Below, in pieces: positions 1 to 5,096 of a stretch of 5,694 nt of DNA. Source of the stretch: Pseudonocardia sp. (GTDB taxonomy: Bacteria; Actinomycetota; Actinomycetes; Mycobacteriales; Pseudonocardiaceae). A program made the translations under genes and the position numbers. Below the pieces are notes generated by a model, which did not search any database, was not told the DNA's origin, and was given only the letters and a program-made list of their open reading frames with translations. The DNA lies in the NCBI GenBank assembly GCA_030147065.1, contig JASLAP010000357.1, forward strand, positions 1 to 5,694. The letters run 5' to 3'. Position 1 is the stretch's first letter. The number at the start of each line of letters is the position of its first letter.

Positions 1-74
1 CGGACAGTGACTCGGCCGGCGGTGTGCAGCGGCCTCGTCCATGCCACTGCGTCCGGACCGAGGTCGAGGCGACG

Positions 75-89
75 CGACCGGTCCGGTCG
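75..89 (-). terminator. Palindrome just after the stop of the 67-aa gene, possible terminator
   Basis: CGACCGG and CCGGTCG flank a single T, giving 7-bp arms. The element begins about 5 bases beyond the TGA stop of the minus-strand gene at 95. No T-run follows, so it is not a classical intrinsic terminator. GC-rich stems without a U-tract are common at actinobacterial transcript ends, which is the only reason to call it one. It could equally be a protein-binding palindrome. Confidence 0.25.
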
Positions 90-94
90 ATCGG

Positions 95-298
95 TCAGCG
101 GATGGCGGAGACGTGCGCGCTGTGGGCGCGGCGCGCCTCGATCTCGTTGTTGCCCGTCTTCCGGCTGGGCATGACCTTGGCCGGGAAGGTCCAGCCGGCG
201 CCGCACGAGCAGCGCCAGGCCGGGTCCCGGTCGGGGACGCCGACCTCGGCGAAGCCGTGCGAACCCGCCCGGTAGCTCATGTCGTGCTGGACCGCCAT
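95..298 (-). CDS. Small protein with CxC...HxxH possible zinc-binding motif
   Basis: This 67-aa protein has unknown function. I chose the ATG at 298 because GGGAGG (305-310) lies 6 bases upstream; the in-frame ATG at 322 has no ribosome binding site. The core WRCSCGAGW holds C30 and C32, and near the C-terminus AHSAH supplies H59 and H62. The CxC-x26-HxxH spacing could bind one zinc ion, as in other small actinobacterial proteins with a W-x-C-x-C-G core. That is inference from residue pattern, not from a recognised family. There is no signal peptide or membrane segment, so it is probably cytoplasmic. It is basic at the C-terminus (KVMPSRKTGN, EARRAH), so nucleic-acid binding is conceivable. 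It lies 129 bp downstream of the TIGR03086-type gene on the same strand and may share its transcript or have its own promoter. Confidence 0.72.
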   Translation of the reverse strand: MAVQHDMSYRAGSHGFAEVGVPDRDPAWRCSCGAGWTFPAKVMPSRKTGNNEIEARRAHSAHVSAIR

Positions 299-427
299 CG
301 GTCGCCTCCCGCCTCTGATCATTCGGATGCGCTGTCGGCGGCCCGACGGACTCCGTTACCGGCGCCCGGATCGGCGTAGTCACGGCGGGGTAGGCCGTCC
401 GGCTGAAGTGGCTGTCCGGCGGGGGGA
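299..427. other. Intergenic gap, 129 bp, with short direct repeat
   Basis: No coding region is supported here. On the minus strand it contains the ribosome binding site of the 67-aa gene at 305-310. The 11-mers GGCCGTCCGGC (393-403) and GGCTGTCCGGC (410-420) form a direct repeat with one mismatch and a 17-bp period, just after the stop of the upstream gene. I could not find a convincing -10 box for the 67-aa gene. Confidence 0.3.
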
Positions 428-973
428 TCAGGCCCTGCCTGGATCCCGGCCGAGGTAGGCCAGCAGCTGCTGGCCCGGGCGGGCGCCGTCCGGTGCGGGC
501 CGGGCGGGTCCGTACATCCCCGGTGCCCGCAGCGCGCGCTCGTAGCGGCGGGCCACCTCCAGGCAGCGGGCGGCGAGGGTGTCGTCGAGGGTGGCCTCGA
601 CGCCGACCGCGGTGGCGAGGTCCCAGCGGTGGACCAGCGGCTCCACCACGCTCATGTCGAGCAGCTCCGACCCGTCCAGGACGCCCACGGGCGTCGGCAC
701 GGGGCGGTGCGGCAGCGCCGGGTCATCGAGGGTCGTGAGCACGGTGGCCTCCACCGCCGTCCAGGCCGCTCGCAGGTCCTCCGGCGCCGGCCCCGCCTCG
801 ACGCCGAGCAGCGCCAGCAGGGCACGCTGTGCCCCGGTCATGTGCTCGACGACGTCCCGGGCCGTCCAGCCCGGGCACGGCGACGGCGCTGCCCACCGCT
901 CGTCCGGCACCCGGGCGACGACATCACCGAACGCCCGCAGGGCCGTCCGGTACCGCTCGATGCCGTTGCTCAT
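428..973 (-). CDS. TIGR03086-type metal-binding protein (DinB / mycothiol-dependent maleylpyruvate isomerase N-domain fold)
   Basis: This 181-aa cytoplasmic protein belongs to the DinB-like four-helix bundle group that includes mycothiol-dependent maleylpyruvate isomerase. It opens with IERYRTALRAFGDVVARVP, followed by the typical W-x-x-PSPCPGWTARDVVEHM stretch. The expected metal ligands are visible: H44 in VVEHMTG, and E111 and H115 in the EPLVHRWDLA motif, matching the H...E-x3-H arrangement of the isomerase. The C-terminus (MYGPARPAPDGARPGQQ, then LGRDP) is the typical end of TIGR03086 proteins, and the length is normal for them. Family members are proposed to use mycothiol or another thiol cofactor, but most, including this one, have no known substrate. 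The ATG at 973 has AGGAGGAGG at 982-990, 8 bases upstream. The family call is firm; the reaction is unknown. Confidence 0.9.
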   Translation of the reverse strand: MSNGIERYRTALRAFGDVVARVPDERWAAPSPCPGWTARDVVEHMTGAQRALLALLGVEAGPAPEDLRAAWTAVEATVLTTLDDPALPHRPVPTPVGVLDGSELLDMSVVEPLVHRWDLATAVGVEATLDDTLAARCLEVARRYERALRAPGMYGPARPAPDGARPGQQLLAYLGRDPGRA

Positions 974-981
974 CGCATCGC

Positions 982-990
982 CCTCCTCCT
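982..990 (-). promoter_or_regulatory. Strong ribosome binding site of the TIGR03086-type gene
   Basis: AGGAGGAGG on the minus strand, 8 bases before the ATG at 973. It fixes that start. An out-of-frame ATG at 976-978 lies between the two but is too close to the site to compete well. Confidence 0.75.
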
Positions 991-1015
991 GCGTCTGTCC
1001 GGCGCCACCGGTCCG

Positions 1016-1021
1016 AAGCTA
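1016..1021 (-). promoter_or_regulatory. Candidate -10 box for the TIGR03086-type gene
   Basis: TAGCTT on the minus strand fits the actinobacterial TANNNT -10 pattern. It would put transcription start near 1009 and give a leader of about 36 bases containing the strong ribosome binding site. No good -35 element is seen 16-19 bp upstream, which is common in this group. The call rests on motif and spacing only. Confidence 0.35.
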
Positions 1022-1077
1022 GGACGGGGATCCGGGTTGCAGGACCGTTGTTCGCCGGAGGCCGAGAGTTCGCCACC

Positions 1078-1104
1078 GGCGAACCCGGGGCGGCCGGGTT
1101 CGCC
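1078..1104 (-). terminator. 11-bp perfect hairpin downstream of the TPR gene
   Basis: GGCGAACCCGG and CCGGGTTCGCC are perfect complements around a 5-base loop. The structure starts 51 bases after the stop of the TPR-repeat gene and lies before the candidate promoter of the next gene, the expected place for a transcript end. It has no T-tract. The arm at 1078-1084 can instead pair with GTTCGCC at 1068-1074 (7 bp, 3-base loop) or at 1050-1056, so alternative folds compete. It may be a U-less terminator or an attenuator-like element. Confidence 0.45.
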
Positions 1105-1155
1105 CGACCGGGCCGATCCGAACTCCGTCGGCACCGGCCACCGGCCGTGCAGCGC

Positions 1156-1833
1156 CTACTCGTGGCCGTGGTGCCAGCGCCGCCCCCGGACGGCCTTGAG
1201 GTGCTCCTCGGTGACCCGCGTGTCGGGGTGCTCGTGGCCCAGCACCCGGACCCGCCCGGCCAGCGCGCCCTCGTAGGCGGCCTGGGCGTCGGCGAGCCGG
1301 TCGGCGCGCCGGAACGCGACGCCGAGGTCGTGCAGCAGGGCCAGCGTCTCGGGGTGGTGCTCGCCCAGCTCCCGGCAGGCGTCGTCGAAGGCGTCGTCGA
1401 ACAGCTCGATCGCCTCGTCCAGGCGCCCGGAGCGCTGGTGGCAGGCGCCCAGGGCGCGGCGGGTCGGCAGCGTGGCCGCCGCCCCCTCGCCGTGCACGCG
1501 CTCCAGGTCGACGTGCAGCCGTTCCAGCTCCGCGGTGGCCTCGTCGAGCCGCCGGGTCCGTCGCAGCAGGTCGGCGAGCTCGAACCGGGTGGCCAGGGTG
1601 CCGGGGTGGTCCTCGCCGAGCGCGCGCCGGGCGTCGGTGAGCACCTGCTGGTACTCGGCCAGCGCGTCCGCCGGACGGCCCCCGGCCCGCAGGGCCCGGG
1701 CGAGTTCGGTGCGCCGCTGCAGCGTGTCCGGGTGCTCGTCGCCGAGGGTGCGTCGGGCCTCGCCGAGCGCGTGCTCGCAGTCGGCGGCGGCGGCGGTGTC
1801 CGCGCTGGTGTCCACAGTGGCTCCTTCGGTCAT
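1156..1833 (-). CDS. Kinesin-light-chain-like tetratricopeptide repeat protein
   Basis: This 225-aa soluble protein is made almost wholly of TPR units of the kinesin-light-chain type (TPR_10/TPR_12), which form helical scaffolds for protein-protein contact. The motif LG-x-x-HP-x-T recurs at residues 30, 72, 114, 156 and 198, an exact 42-residue period. Units 1, 2, 4 and 5 read LGDEHPDT, LGEDHPGT, LGEHHPET and LGHEHPDT; unit 3 is degenerate (HGEGAAAT) but keeps register. Each is followed by the R/L-x-x-LA/LG...GR-x-x-EA helix pattern. I see no NB-ARC, kinase or other effector domain, although such repeats are often the C-terminal part of large actinobacterial signalling ATPases. The ATG at 1833 is preferred because GGAG (1844-1847) lies 10 bases upstream; the in-frame GTG at 1842 would leave only 1 base. 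Its partner is unknown. It follows the broken NTF2-like gene by 74 bp. Confidence 0.85.
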   Translation of the reverse strand: MTEGATVDTSADTAAAADCEHALGEARRTLGDEHPDTLQRRTELARALRAGGRPADALAEYQQVLTDARRALGEDHPGTLATRFELADLLRRTRRLDEATAELERLHVDLERVHGEGAAATLPTRRALGACHQRSGRLDEAIELFDDAFDDACRELGEHHPETLALLHDLGVAFRRADRLADAQAAYEGALAGRVRVLGHEHPDTRVTEEHLKAVRGRRWHHGHE

Positions 1834-1907
1834 CCCGGGCACACTCCGGAGCGCCGCGTCCGGTTCAGCCCGGGCCGCGGGTCGTCGCGATCCGTCGAGC
1901 GGCCCGG

Positions 1908-2386
1908 TCAGCGCTCCCGGCCGACACCGAGCGCGCCCGCGGTGCGGACCAGCCCGCGGGCCATCCGGGCCGGTACCGAGTCCGGCTCCGGGACGCCGAC
2001 CGGCCGGATCCGGCCGTTGTGGATAGCGGCGACCGCCAGCCGTCCGGGGTGCGCACCGCGGTGATGGTGTTGCGGGTCAGCCGCCTGCGGGGCAGCGTCG
2101 AGCGCCAGGCGACCAGGACCGAGCCGGTCGAGTGCACCAGTGCGACGTCCGCGTCGAGGTGGCGGATCGACTCGACCTCGCCGACCAGCGCACTGCCGTA
2201 GAGCACTCCGGCGAACAGCTTGGCGTGGGAGGACACCACGTCGGCGCGGCCGCGGGCGCGGTACCCGTCGAACGAGACGTAGTCGCAGTCCTCGGTGAAG
2301 CACTGGCCGTAGGCCCGGGCGTCGCCGGCGGTCCAGCTCGCGCACAGGCGCTCGAACAGGGCGGTGATCAGGTCGTCGTCGGTCAC
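1908..2386 (-). pseudogene. NTF2/SnoaL-like protein (SgcJ/EcaC type), broken by a one-base deletion
   Basis: The frame from the GTG at 2386 gives a typical small cone-fold protein: SWTAGDARAYGQCFTEDCDY (residues 17-36), then SFDGYRARGRADVV, and TITAVRTPDGWR up to residue 118. There the expected family ending is lost. It continues in another frame as AAIHNGRIRPVGVPEPDS and ends at 1908. Adding one G (CGGTC to CGGGTC, near 2033) rejoins both parts into exactly 159 codons plus a stop, a normal family length. As written, translation runs on out of frame to 1865 with a low-complexity R/S/G-rich tail. GGAGG (2394-2398) is 7 bases before the GTG, so initiation looks intact. The GTG overlaps the stop of the MarR remnant (GTGA), implying former translational coupling. 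Family members include enzymes and ligand-binding proteins; no reaction can be assigned. A sequencing error in GC-rich DNA remains possible. Confidence 0.8.
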
Positions 2387-2760
2387 GGCGGGTCCTCCCG
2401 GGTGGGTGCCGACGCGGTGCGGCCGGCGGGGTGCGGTCGACGCCGGCCGTCGACCAGGGTCTGCGCCCGCAGCAGTGCGGTGCGCCGGTGGGCGAATTCG
2501 GTGGCCCGGCGCAGGAACTCCGCGACGGTCGCCAGCTGGTCCTCGTCGAACCCGTCGAGCAGCTCGTGGGCCCGGTCGGTGAGCCCGGCGAACACCGAGC
2601 CGAGCCGGTCGTCGGCCTCCGCGGTCATGCTCAGGATCTGCTTGCGGCCGTCGTGCGGGTCGGGCTCGCGCCGGACGAACCCGGCCCGCTCCAGTCGCCC
2701 GACCACGCCGGTGATCGCCCCGGTGCTCAGCCCGGTGAGCCCGGCCAGCTCACGAAAGCA
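2383..2760 (-). pseudogene. MarR-family regulator remnant, N-terminus missing
   Basis: This segment encodes the winged-helix and C-terminal part of a MarR regulator. It begins at FRELAGLTGLS (helix before the recognition helix), continues with GAITGVVGRLERAGFVRRE (recognition helix and wing start) and DPHDGRKQI (wing with the typical D-x-R-like tip), then a C-terminal dimerisation helix around FDEDQLATVAEFLRRATE. The usual first 40-60 residues are absent. Upstream of about 2760 the same frame is only the shadow of the intact MarR gene, open back to a TTG at 2898 with no MarR-like sequence. No in-frame start with a ribosome binding site is seen near the junction. The stop overlaps the start of the NTF2-like gene by GTGA, so the two were probably one operon. 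The remnant is only moderately similar to the intact MarR next door, so it is not simply a duplicated end of it. Confidence 0.75.
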
Positions 2761-2777
2761 AGCCCTAGTCGGGCTCG
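2759..2777 (-). terminator. Possible weak terminator hairpin spanning the MarR stop codon
   Basis: On the minus strand AGCCC pairs with GGGCT around the loop GACTA. One G-T and one C-G pair extend it to about 7 bp, and the next bases are CTTTCG. The TAG stop of the intact MarR gene starts in the loop. The stem is short and the T-run minimal, so this is tentative. If real, it would also silence the MarR remnant downstream. Confidence 0.25.
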
Positions 2778-3241
2778 ATGTCGTCCACGGCGTCGAGCAT
2801 CCGGCCCAGCACCCGCAGGCAGGCGTCGACCTCCGCGGCGGTGAGCCCGCCGGGCACCCGGCGGAGCAGGTCGTGCTCGCGGGCGGTGACCGCACCAATC
2901 GCGGCCCGGCCGGCAGTGGTCAGCGCGACCAGCCGGGAGCGCCGGTGCGCGGGGTTGTCGACCAGTTCGACCAGGCCCTCGGCCCCGGCGTCGTTGACCA
3001 TCCGCTGCACGAACTGGCGGCTCAGCGACTGCGCGCGGCCCATCTGCGGCACCGTCATCGGTCCGTGGCGGGCGAGCAAGTCGAGCACCGCGCGGACGCC
3101 GACCGACACCCCGTTCACCGGGGCGTCGCGCTCGACGGCGCGCAGCACCCGCCGGTAGAGCGGTCCCACCACGAGGTACACCTCGGCCAGTCGGGTGGCG
3201 AGATCGTCGGGGTCCAGTGGGGGGTCGGCCATGCCCGGCAT
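2765..3241 (-). CDS. MarR-family transcriptional regulator
   Basis: This 158-aa winged helix-turn-helix DNA-binding protein probably acts as a dimer. The N-terminal dimerisation helix spans about residues 10-40 (LATRLAEVYLVVGPLYRRVL), followed by GVSVGVRAVLDLLARHGPMT. The HTH covers PQMGRAQSLSRQFVQRMVND (residues 65-84). The wing is LVDNPAHRRSRLVALTTAG (90-111, including the D-x-P-x-HRRS tip), and the C-terminal dimer helices run to IEPD. Length is normal, so the protein is complete. The ATG at 3241 has GAGGTG (3247-3252) 5 bases upstream; an ATG at 3232 is possible but less well placed. It is divergent from an alpha/beta hydrolase across 49 bp containing TGACA/TGTCA elements. That arrangement is typical of MarR proteins that repress themselves and a neighbouring enzyme and respond to its substrate or a related small molecule. 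The ligand is unknown. Confidence 0.92.
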   Translation of the reverse strand: MPGMADPPLDPDDLATRLAEVYLVVGPLYRRVLRAVERDAPVNGVSVGVRAVLDLLARHGPMTVPQMGRAQSLSRQFVQRMVNDAGAEGLVELVDNPAHRRSRLVALTTAGRAAIGAVTAREHDLLRRVPGGLTAAEVDACLRVLGRMLDAVDDIEPD

Positions 3242-3253
3242 TGTGGCACCTCG

Positions 3254-3262
3254 GTTGTCAAC
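3254..3262. promoter_or_regulatory. Putative MarR operator element 1 (GTTGTCAAC)
   Basis: GTTG and CAAC flank a central T, forming an odd-centred palindrome just upstream of the MarR ribosome binding site. With its left flank it belongs to the 13-mer ACCTCGGTTGTCA (3248-3260), which recurs 31 bp downstream as ACCTTCGTTGTCA (3279-3291) with two mismatches. That period is close to three helical turns. A regulator bound here could block the MarR transcript. Confidence 0.5.
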
Positions 3263-3273
3263 ACTCCGCCACT

Positions 3274-3292
3274 ATGACACCTTCGTTGTCAT
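3274..3292. promoter_or_regulatory. Putative MarR operator element 2, overlapping the hydrolase start codon
   Basis: ATGACA-N7-TGTCAT is a perfect 6-bp inverted repeat, and over the 19-bp site 7 of 9 pairs match. Size and symmetry fit MarR-family operators. The right arm includes the first two bases of the hydrolase ATG at 3291, so binding would cover the transcription or translation start. TATGAC at 3273-3278 could also serve as a poor -10 box. Confidence 0.55.
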
Positions 3293-4112
3293 GAACCTGC
3301 CGCACCTGTCCCGACTCGAGGTCCCGGGCGGGGAGATCGCCCACCGCGACACCGGCTCCGGCCCGGCCGTGGTCCTGCTGCACGGGGGCTACCTGGACCA
3401 TCGGATGTGGACCCCGCAGATCGCCTCGCTCGCCGACGGGAACCGGGTGGTCGCCCTGGACGCCCGCAGCCACGGCGGCTCCCCCACCGCGACCGCGCCC
3501 TACCGCCACTGCGACGACGTCGCCGCGGTGATCCGCGGGCTCGGCCTGGGTCCGGCCGTGCTGGTGGGGGTCTCGATGGGTGCCGGGACCGCGGTCGACA
3601 CCGCGCTGGAGCACCCGGAGCTGGTCCGCGGGCTGGTGATCAGCGGGGCCGGCACCAGCGAGCCGGAGTTCCGCGACCCGTGGGCGGTGGGGGTGATGGA
3701 CACCTGGCAGCGCGCTCAGCGGGCCGGCGACGGGCCCGCCTGGATCGAGGCGTTCCTGCTCTTCGCCGCTGGGCCGCAGCGCGGTCTGGACGAGGTCGAC
3801 CCCGACGTCGTCGCGCTCTGCCGGCTGATGGCCGAGGAGACCGTCGCCCGCTTCTCGGCTCCGGGCGCGGTGCTCCCGGCCGCGCCCGTCGCGGTCACCC
3901 GGACCCGGGAGCGGCTGCCCGGGATCACCGCGCCGCTGCTGGCGGTCGTCGGCGGCATCGACGCGGCCGACCACATCGCGATGGCGGAGCGGGCGGCGCG
4001 CAGCGTCCGGCACGGGTCGACGGTGACCGTCGAGGGCACGGCGCACTACCCGAACCTGGAGCGGCCCGACGAGTTCGACGGGATCGTCCGGCGCTTCCTG
4101 CGCGAGCTCTGA
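3291..4112 (+). CDS. Alpha/beta fold hydrolase, probable esterase-like enzyme
   Basis: This 273-aa cytoplasmic serine hydrolase has the alpha/beta fold. After the first strands (RLEVPGGEIAHRDTGSG), LLHGGYLDHRMW holds the oxyanion HGG at residues 31-33. GVSMG gives the nucleophile elbow with S95. D224 in GGIDAADH is the likely acid and H252 in GTAHYPNLERP the catalytic histidine. A helical cap lies between about 125 and 205. There is no signal peptide. Candidate reactions include carboxylic ester hydrolysis or haloperoxidase-like chemistry; the substrate cannot be read from sequence. I chose the ATG at 3291 because it precedes the first strand directly. An in-frame ATG at 3231 would overlap the MarR coding region and its control site. 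No Shine-Dalgarno precedes 3291, so the message may be leaderless or nearly so. Divergence from the MarR gene suggests repression by it. It ends 15 bp from the next, convergent gene. Confidence 0.9.
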   Translation: MNLPHLSRLEVPGGEIAHRDTGSGPAVVLLHGGYLDHRMWTPQIASLADGNRVVALDARSHGGSPTATAPYRHCDDVAAVIRGLGLGPAVLVGVSMGAGTAVDTALEHPELVRGLVISGAGTSEPEFRDPWAVGVMDTWQRAQRAGDGPAWIEAFLLFAAGPQRGLDEVDPDVVALCRLMAEETVARFSAPGAVLPAAPVAVTRTRERLPGITAPLLAVVGGIDAADHIAMAERAARSVRHGSTVTVEGTAHYPNLERPDEFDGIVRRFLREL

Positions 4113-4127
4113 TCGCGGGACGCCGCC

Positions 4128-4820
4128 TCAACCCAGCGCGGTCAGCACCGCCGCCAGTTCGGCCGGCCGGTTCTCCGGGATCATGTGGGTGGTCGCGATC
4201 TCGTGGTAGCGCCAGGCCGGGTTCTCCCGGGCGTGCCGGGCGAACGGCTCGAACACGGTCCCGTCCGGGTCGGCGGTGGCCCGCACGTAGGTCAGCCCGA
4301 TCCCGCGCTCCTCCAGCGGCACCGACAGCCGGACCCGCTCGGTGAAGGTGCCCAGCGGCTGCGGGGTGCGACGCACGGCGGCCCGGGCCGCGACGGCCGG
4401 GTCCTCCCACTGCCGCGCCGGGGTCGGGACCAGCCAGGGGGCGCCCAGCTCGGCCGGCCCGGGCGGCTCGCCGCCGGTCAGGGTGACCACGCAGTCACCG
4501 TCGGCCGGGACGAACGCGTCCAGGTAGACGAGCTCGCGGACCCGGTCGGCGATCTGCTCCAGCGCCGCGGTCACCACCATGCCGCCGTAGGAGTAGCCCA
4601 GCAGCACGACGTCGTGCAGGTCCTCGTAGCGGACGGCGTTGACCACGTCGAGCACGTGCAGGGACAGGTCGACGCGCGGGCCGGTCAGGTGCGCGCGCTC
4701 GCCGATCCCGGTCAGGCTCGGGGTGAGCACCTCGTGCCCCTCGGCGTGCAGCAGCCTGCGCACCTCGCGGAACGCGTAGGAGCCACCCCACGCCCCGTGC
4801 ACCAGCACGTGGACGGTCAC
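4128..4820 (-). CDS. Alpha/beta fold hydrolase, small methylesterase-like type
   Basis: This 230-aa hydrolase starts almost directly at strand 1: VHVLVHGAWGGSYAFREV, with oxyanion HG at residues 8-9 and the HGAWGG-type motif of the plant methylesterase/hydroxynitrile-lyase-like group and its bacterial relatives. LTPSLTGIGERAHL (32-45) is also typical. The nucleophile elbow GYSYG gives S77, and THMIPENRPAEL gives H212. The acid is less clear: D184 or D186 in ATADPDGT are candidates. There is no signal peptide, so it is cytoplasmic. The likely reaction is hydrolysis of a small ester or amide, substrate unknown. The start is a GTG at 4820 with no good ribosome binding site, but no upstream in-frame start is available. 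It lies 33 bp downstream of the 80-aa membrane protein gene on the same strand and may be co-transcribed. It is only distantly related to the hydrolase at 3291, so this is not a recent tandem duplication. Confidence 0.88.
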   Translation of the reverse strand: MTVHVLVHGAWGGSYAFREVRRLLHAEGHEVLTPSLTGIGERAHLTGPRVDLSLHVLDVVNAVRYEDLHDVVLLGYSYGGMVVTAALEQIADRVRELVYLDAFVPADGDCVVTLTGGEPPGPAELGAPWLVPTPARQWEDPAVAARAAVRRTPQPLGTFTERVRLSVPLEERGIGLTYVRATADPDGTVFEPFARHARENPAWRYHEIATTHMIPENRPAELAAVLTALG

Positions 4821-4840
4821 CCGTCGGGCCCGGTGATCAG

Positions 4841-4853
4841 CCGGTCGGACCGG
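4841..4853 (-). terminator. CCGGTC/GACCGG palindrome after the 80-aa gene
   Basis: CCGGTC and GACCGG flank a single G immediately after the TGA stop at 4854. It resembles the palindrome at 75-89, which also follows a stop directly. There is no T-tract. It may be a short stem at a transcript end, but could also be chance in such GC-rich DNA. Confidence 0.2.
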
Positions 4854-5096
4854 TCAGCGGGCCGGCACCCCGGCGTCGCGCGGGCCGGTGCGCTCCGCCG
4901 AGGTGCGCGCGGCCAGCGGCCCGGTGGCCCGGCTGGCCAGGAAGTCCCGGCCCTTCTGCAGGAGCTTGGTGACCGTCGACGGTCCGCGGCGCGCCTCGAT
5001 GGTGTCGCCCACCTTGCCCAGCAGCCAGCCGAGCAGCGGAGCGGCGACCGCCAGGATCAGCCACATGCGCAACCGCGCCGAGAAGAACGCCCACAT
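4854..5096 (-). CDS. Small single-pass membrane protein of unknown function
   Basis: This 80-aa protein starts MWAFFSARLR and has one clear membrane segment at about residues 11-28 (MWLILAVAAPLLGWLLGK). A charged, probably cytoplasmic tail follows, with VGDTIEARRGPST and VTKLLQKGRDFLASRA, and a low-complexity end rich in R, T and P. The short positive N-terminus could act as an uncleaved signal anchor. I recognise no family. The ATG at 5096 is well supported: GGAGGT at 5104-5109 lies 7 bases upstream. Upstream reading in this frame is a shadow of the divergent gene. It is divergent from the 141-aa membrane protein gene (142 bp apart) and may form an operon with the hydrolase at 4128-4820. Confidence 0.75.
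   Translation of the reverse strand: MWAFFSARLRMWLILAVAAPLLGWLLGKVGDTIEARRGPSTVTKLLQKGRDFLASRATGPLAARTSAERTGPRDAGVPAR

Noticed and set aside
1..42. Minus-strand ATG at 42 opening toward the left edge
   Set aside because: There is no ribosome binding site and only 14 codons are visible (MDEAAAHRRPSHCP), so nothing supports it as a gene start.
2001..2060. Programmed frameshifting in the NTF2-like gene
   Set aside because: There is no slippery heptamer and no obvious downstream pseudoknot, and the family is not known for recoding. Mutation or sequencing error is simpler.
829..2064. Long plus-strand open frame of 411 codons
   Set aside because: It lies opposite the TIGR03086-type, TPR and NTF2-like genes, which have clear family motifs on the minus strand. 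Its composition (R, P, G, A, V rich, no motifs) is typical of a GC-rich shadow frame.
2740..2790. Insertion sequence at the MarR junction
   Set aside because: I see no transposase, terminal inverted repeats or target-site duplication around 2760. Only a short hairpin spans the stop codon.
2132..3277. Long plus-strand open frame of 381 codons
   Set aside because: It is antisense to both MarR genes and crosses their shared junction. It has no recognisable domain or ribosome binding site.
3195..3290. Longer N-terminus for the alpha/beta hydrolase (starts at 3195 or 3231)
   Set aside because: It would overlap the MarR coding region and the operator region. The added residues do not resemble a hydrolase or signal peptide, although a G-run precedes 3231.
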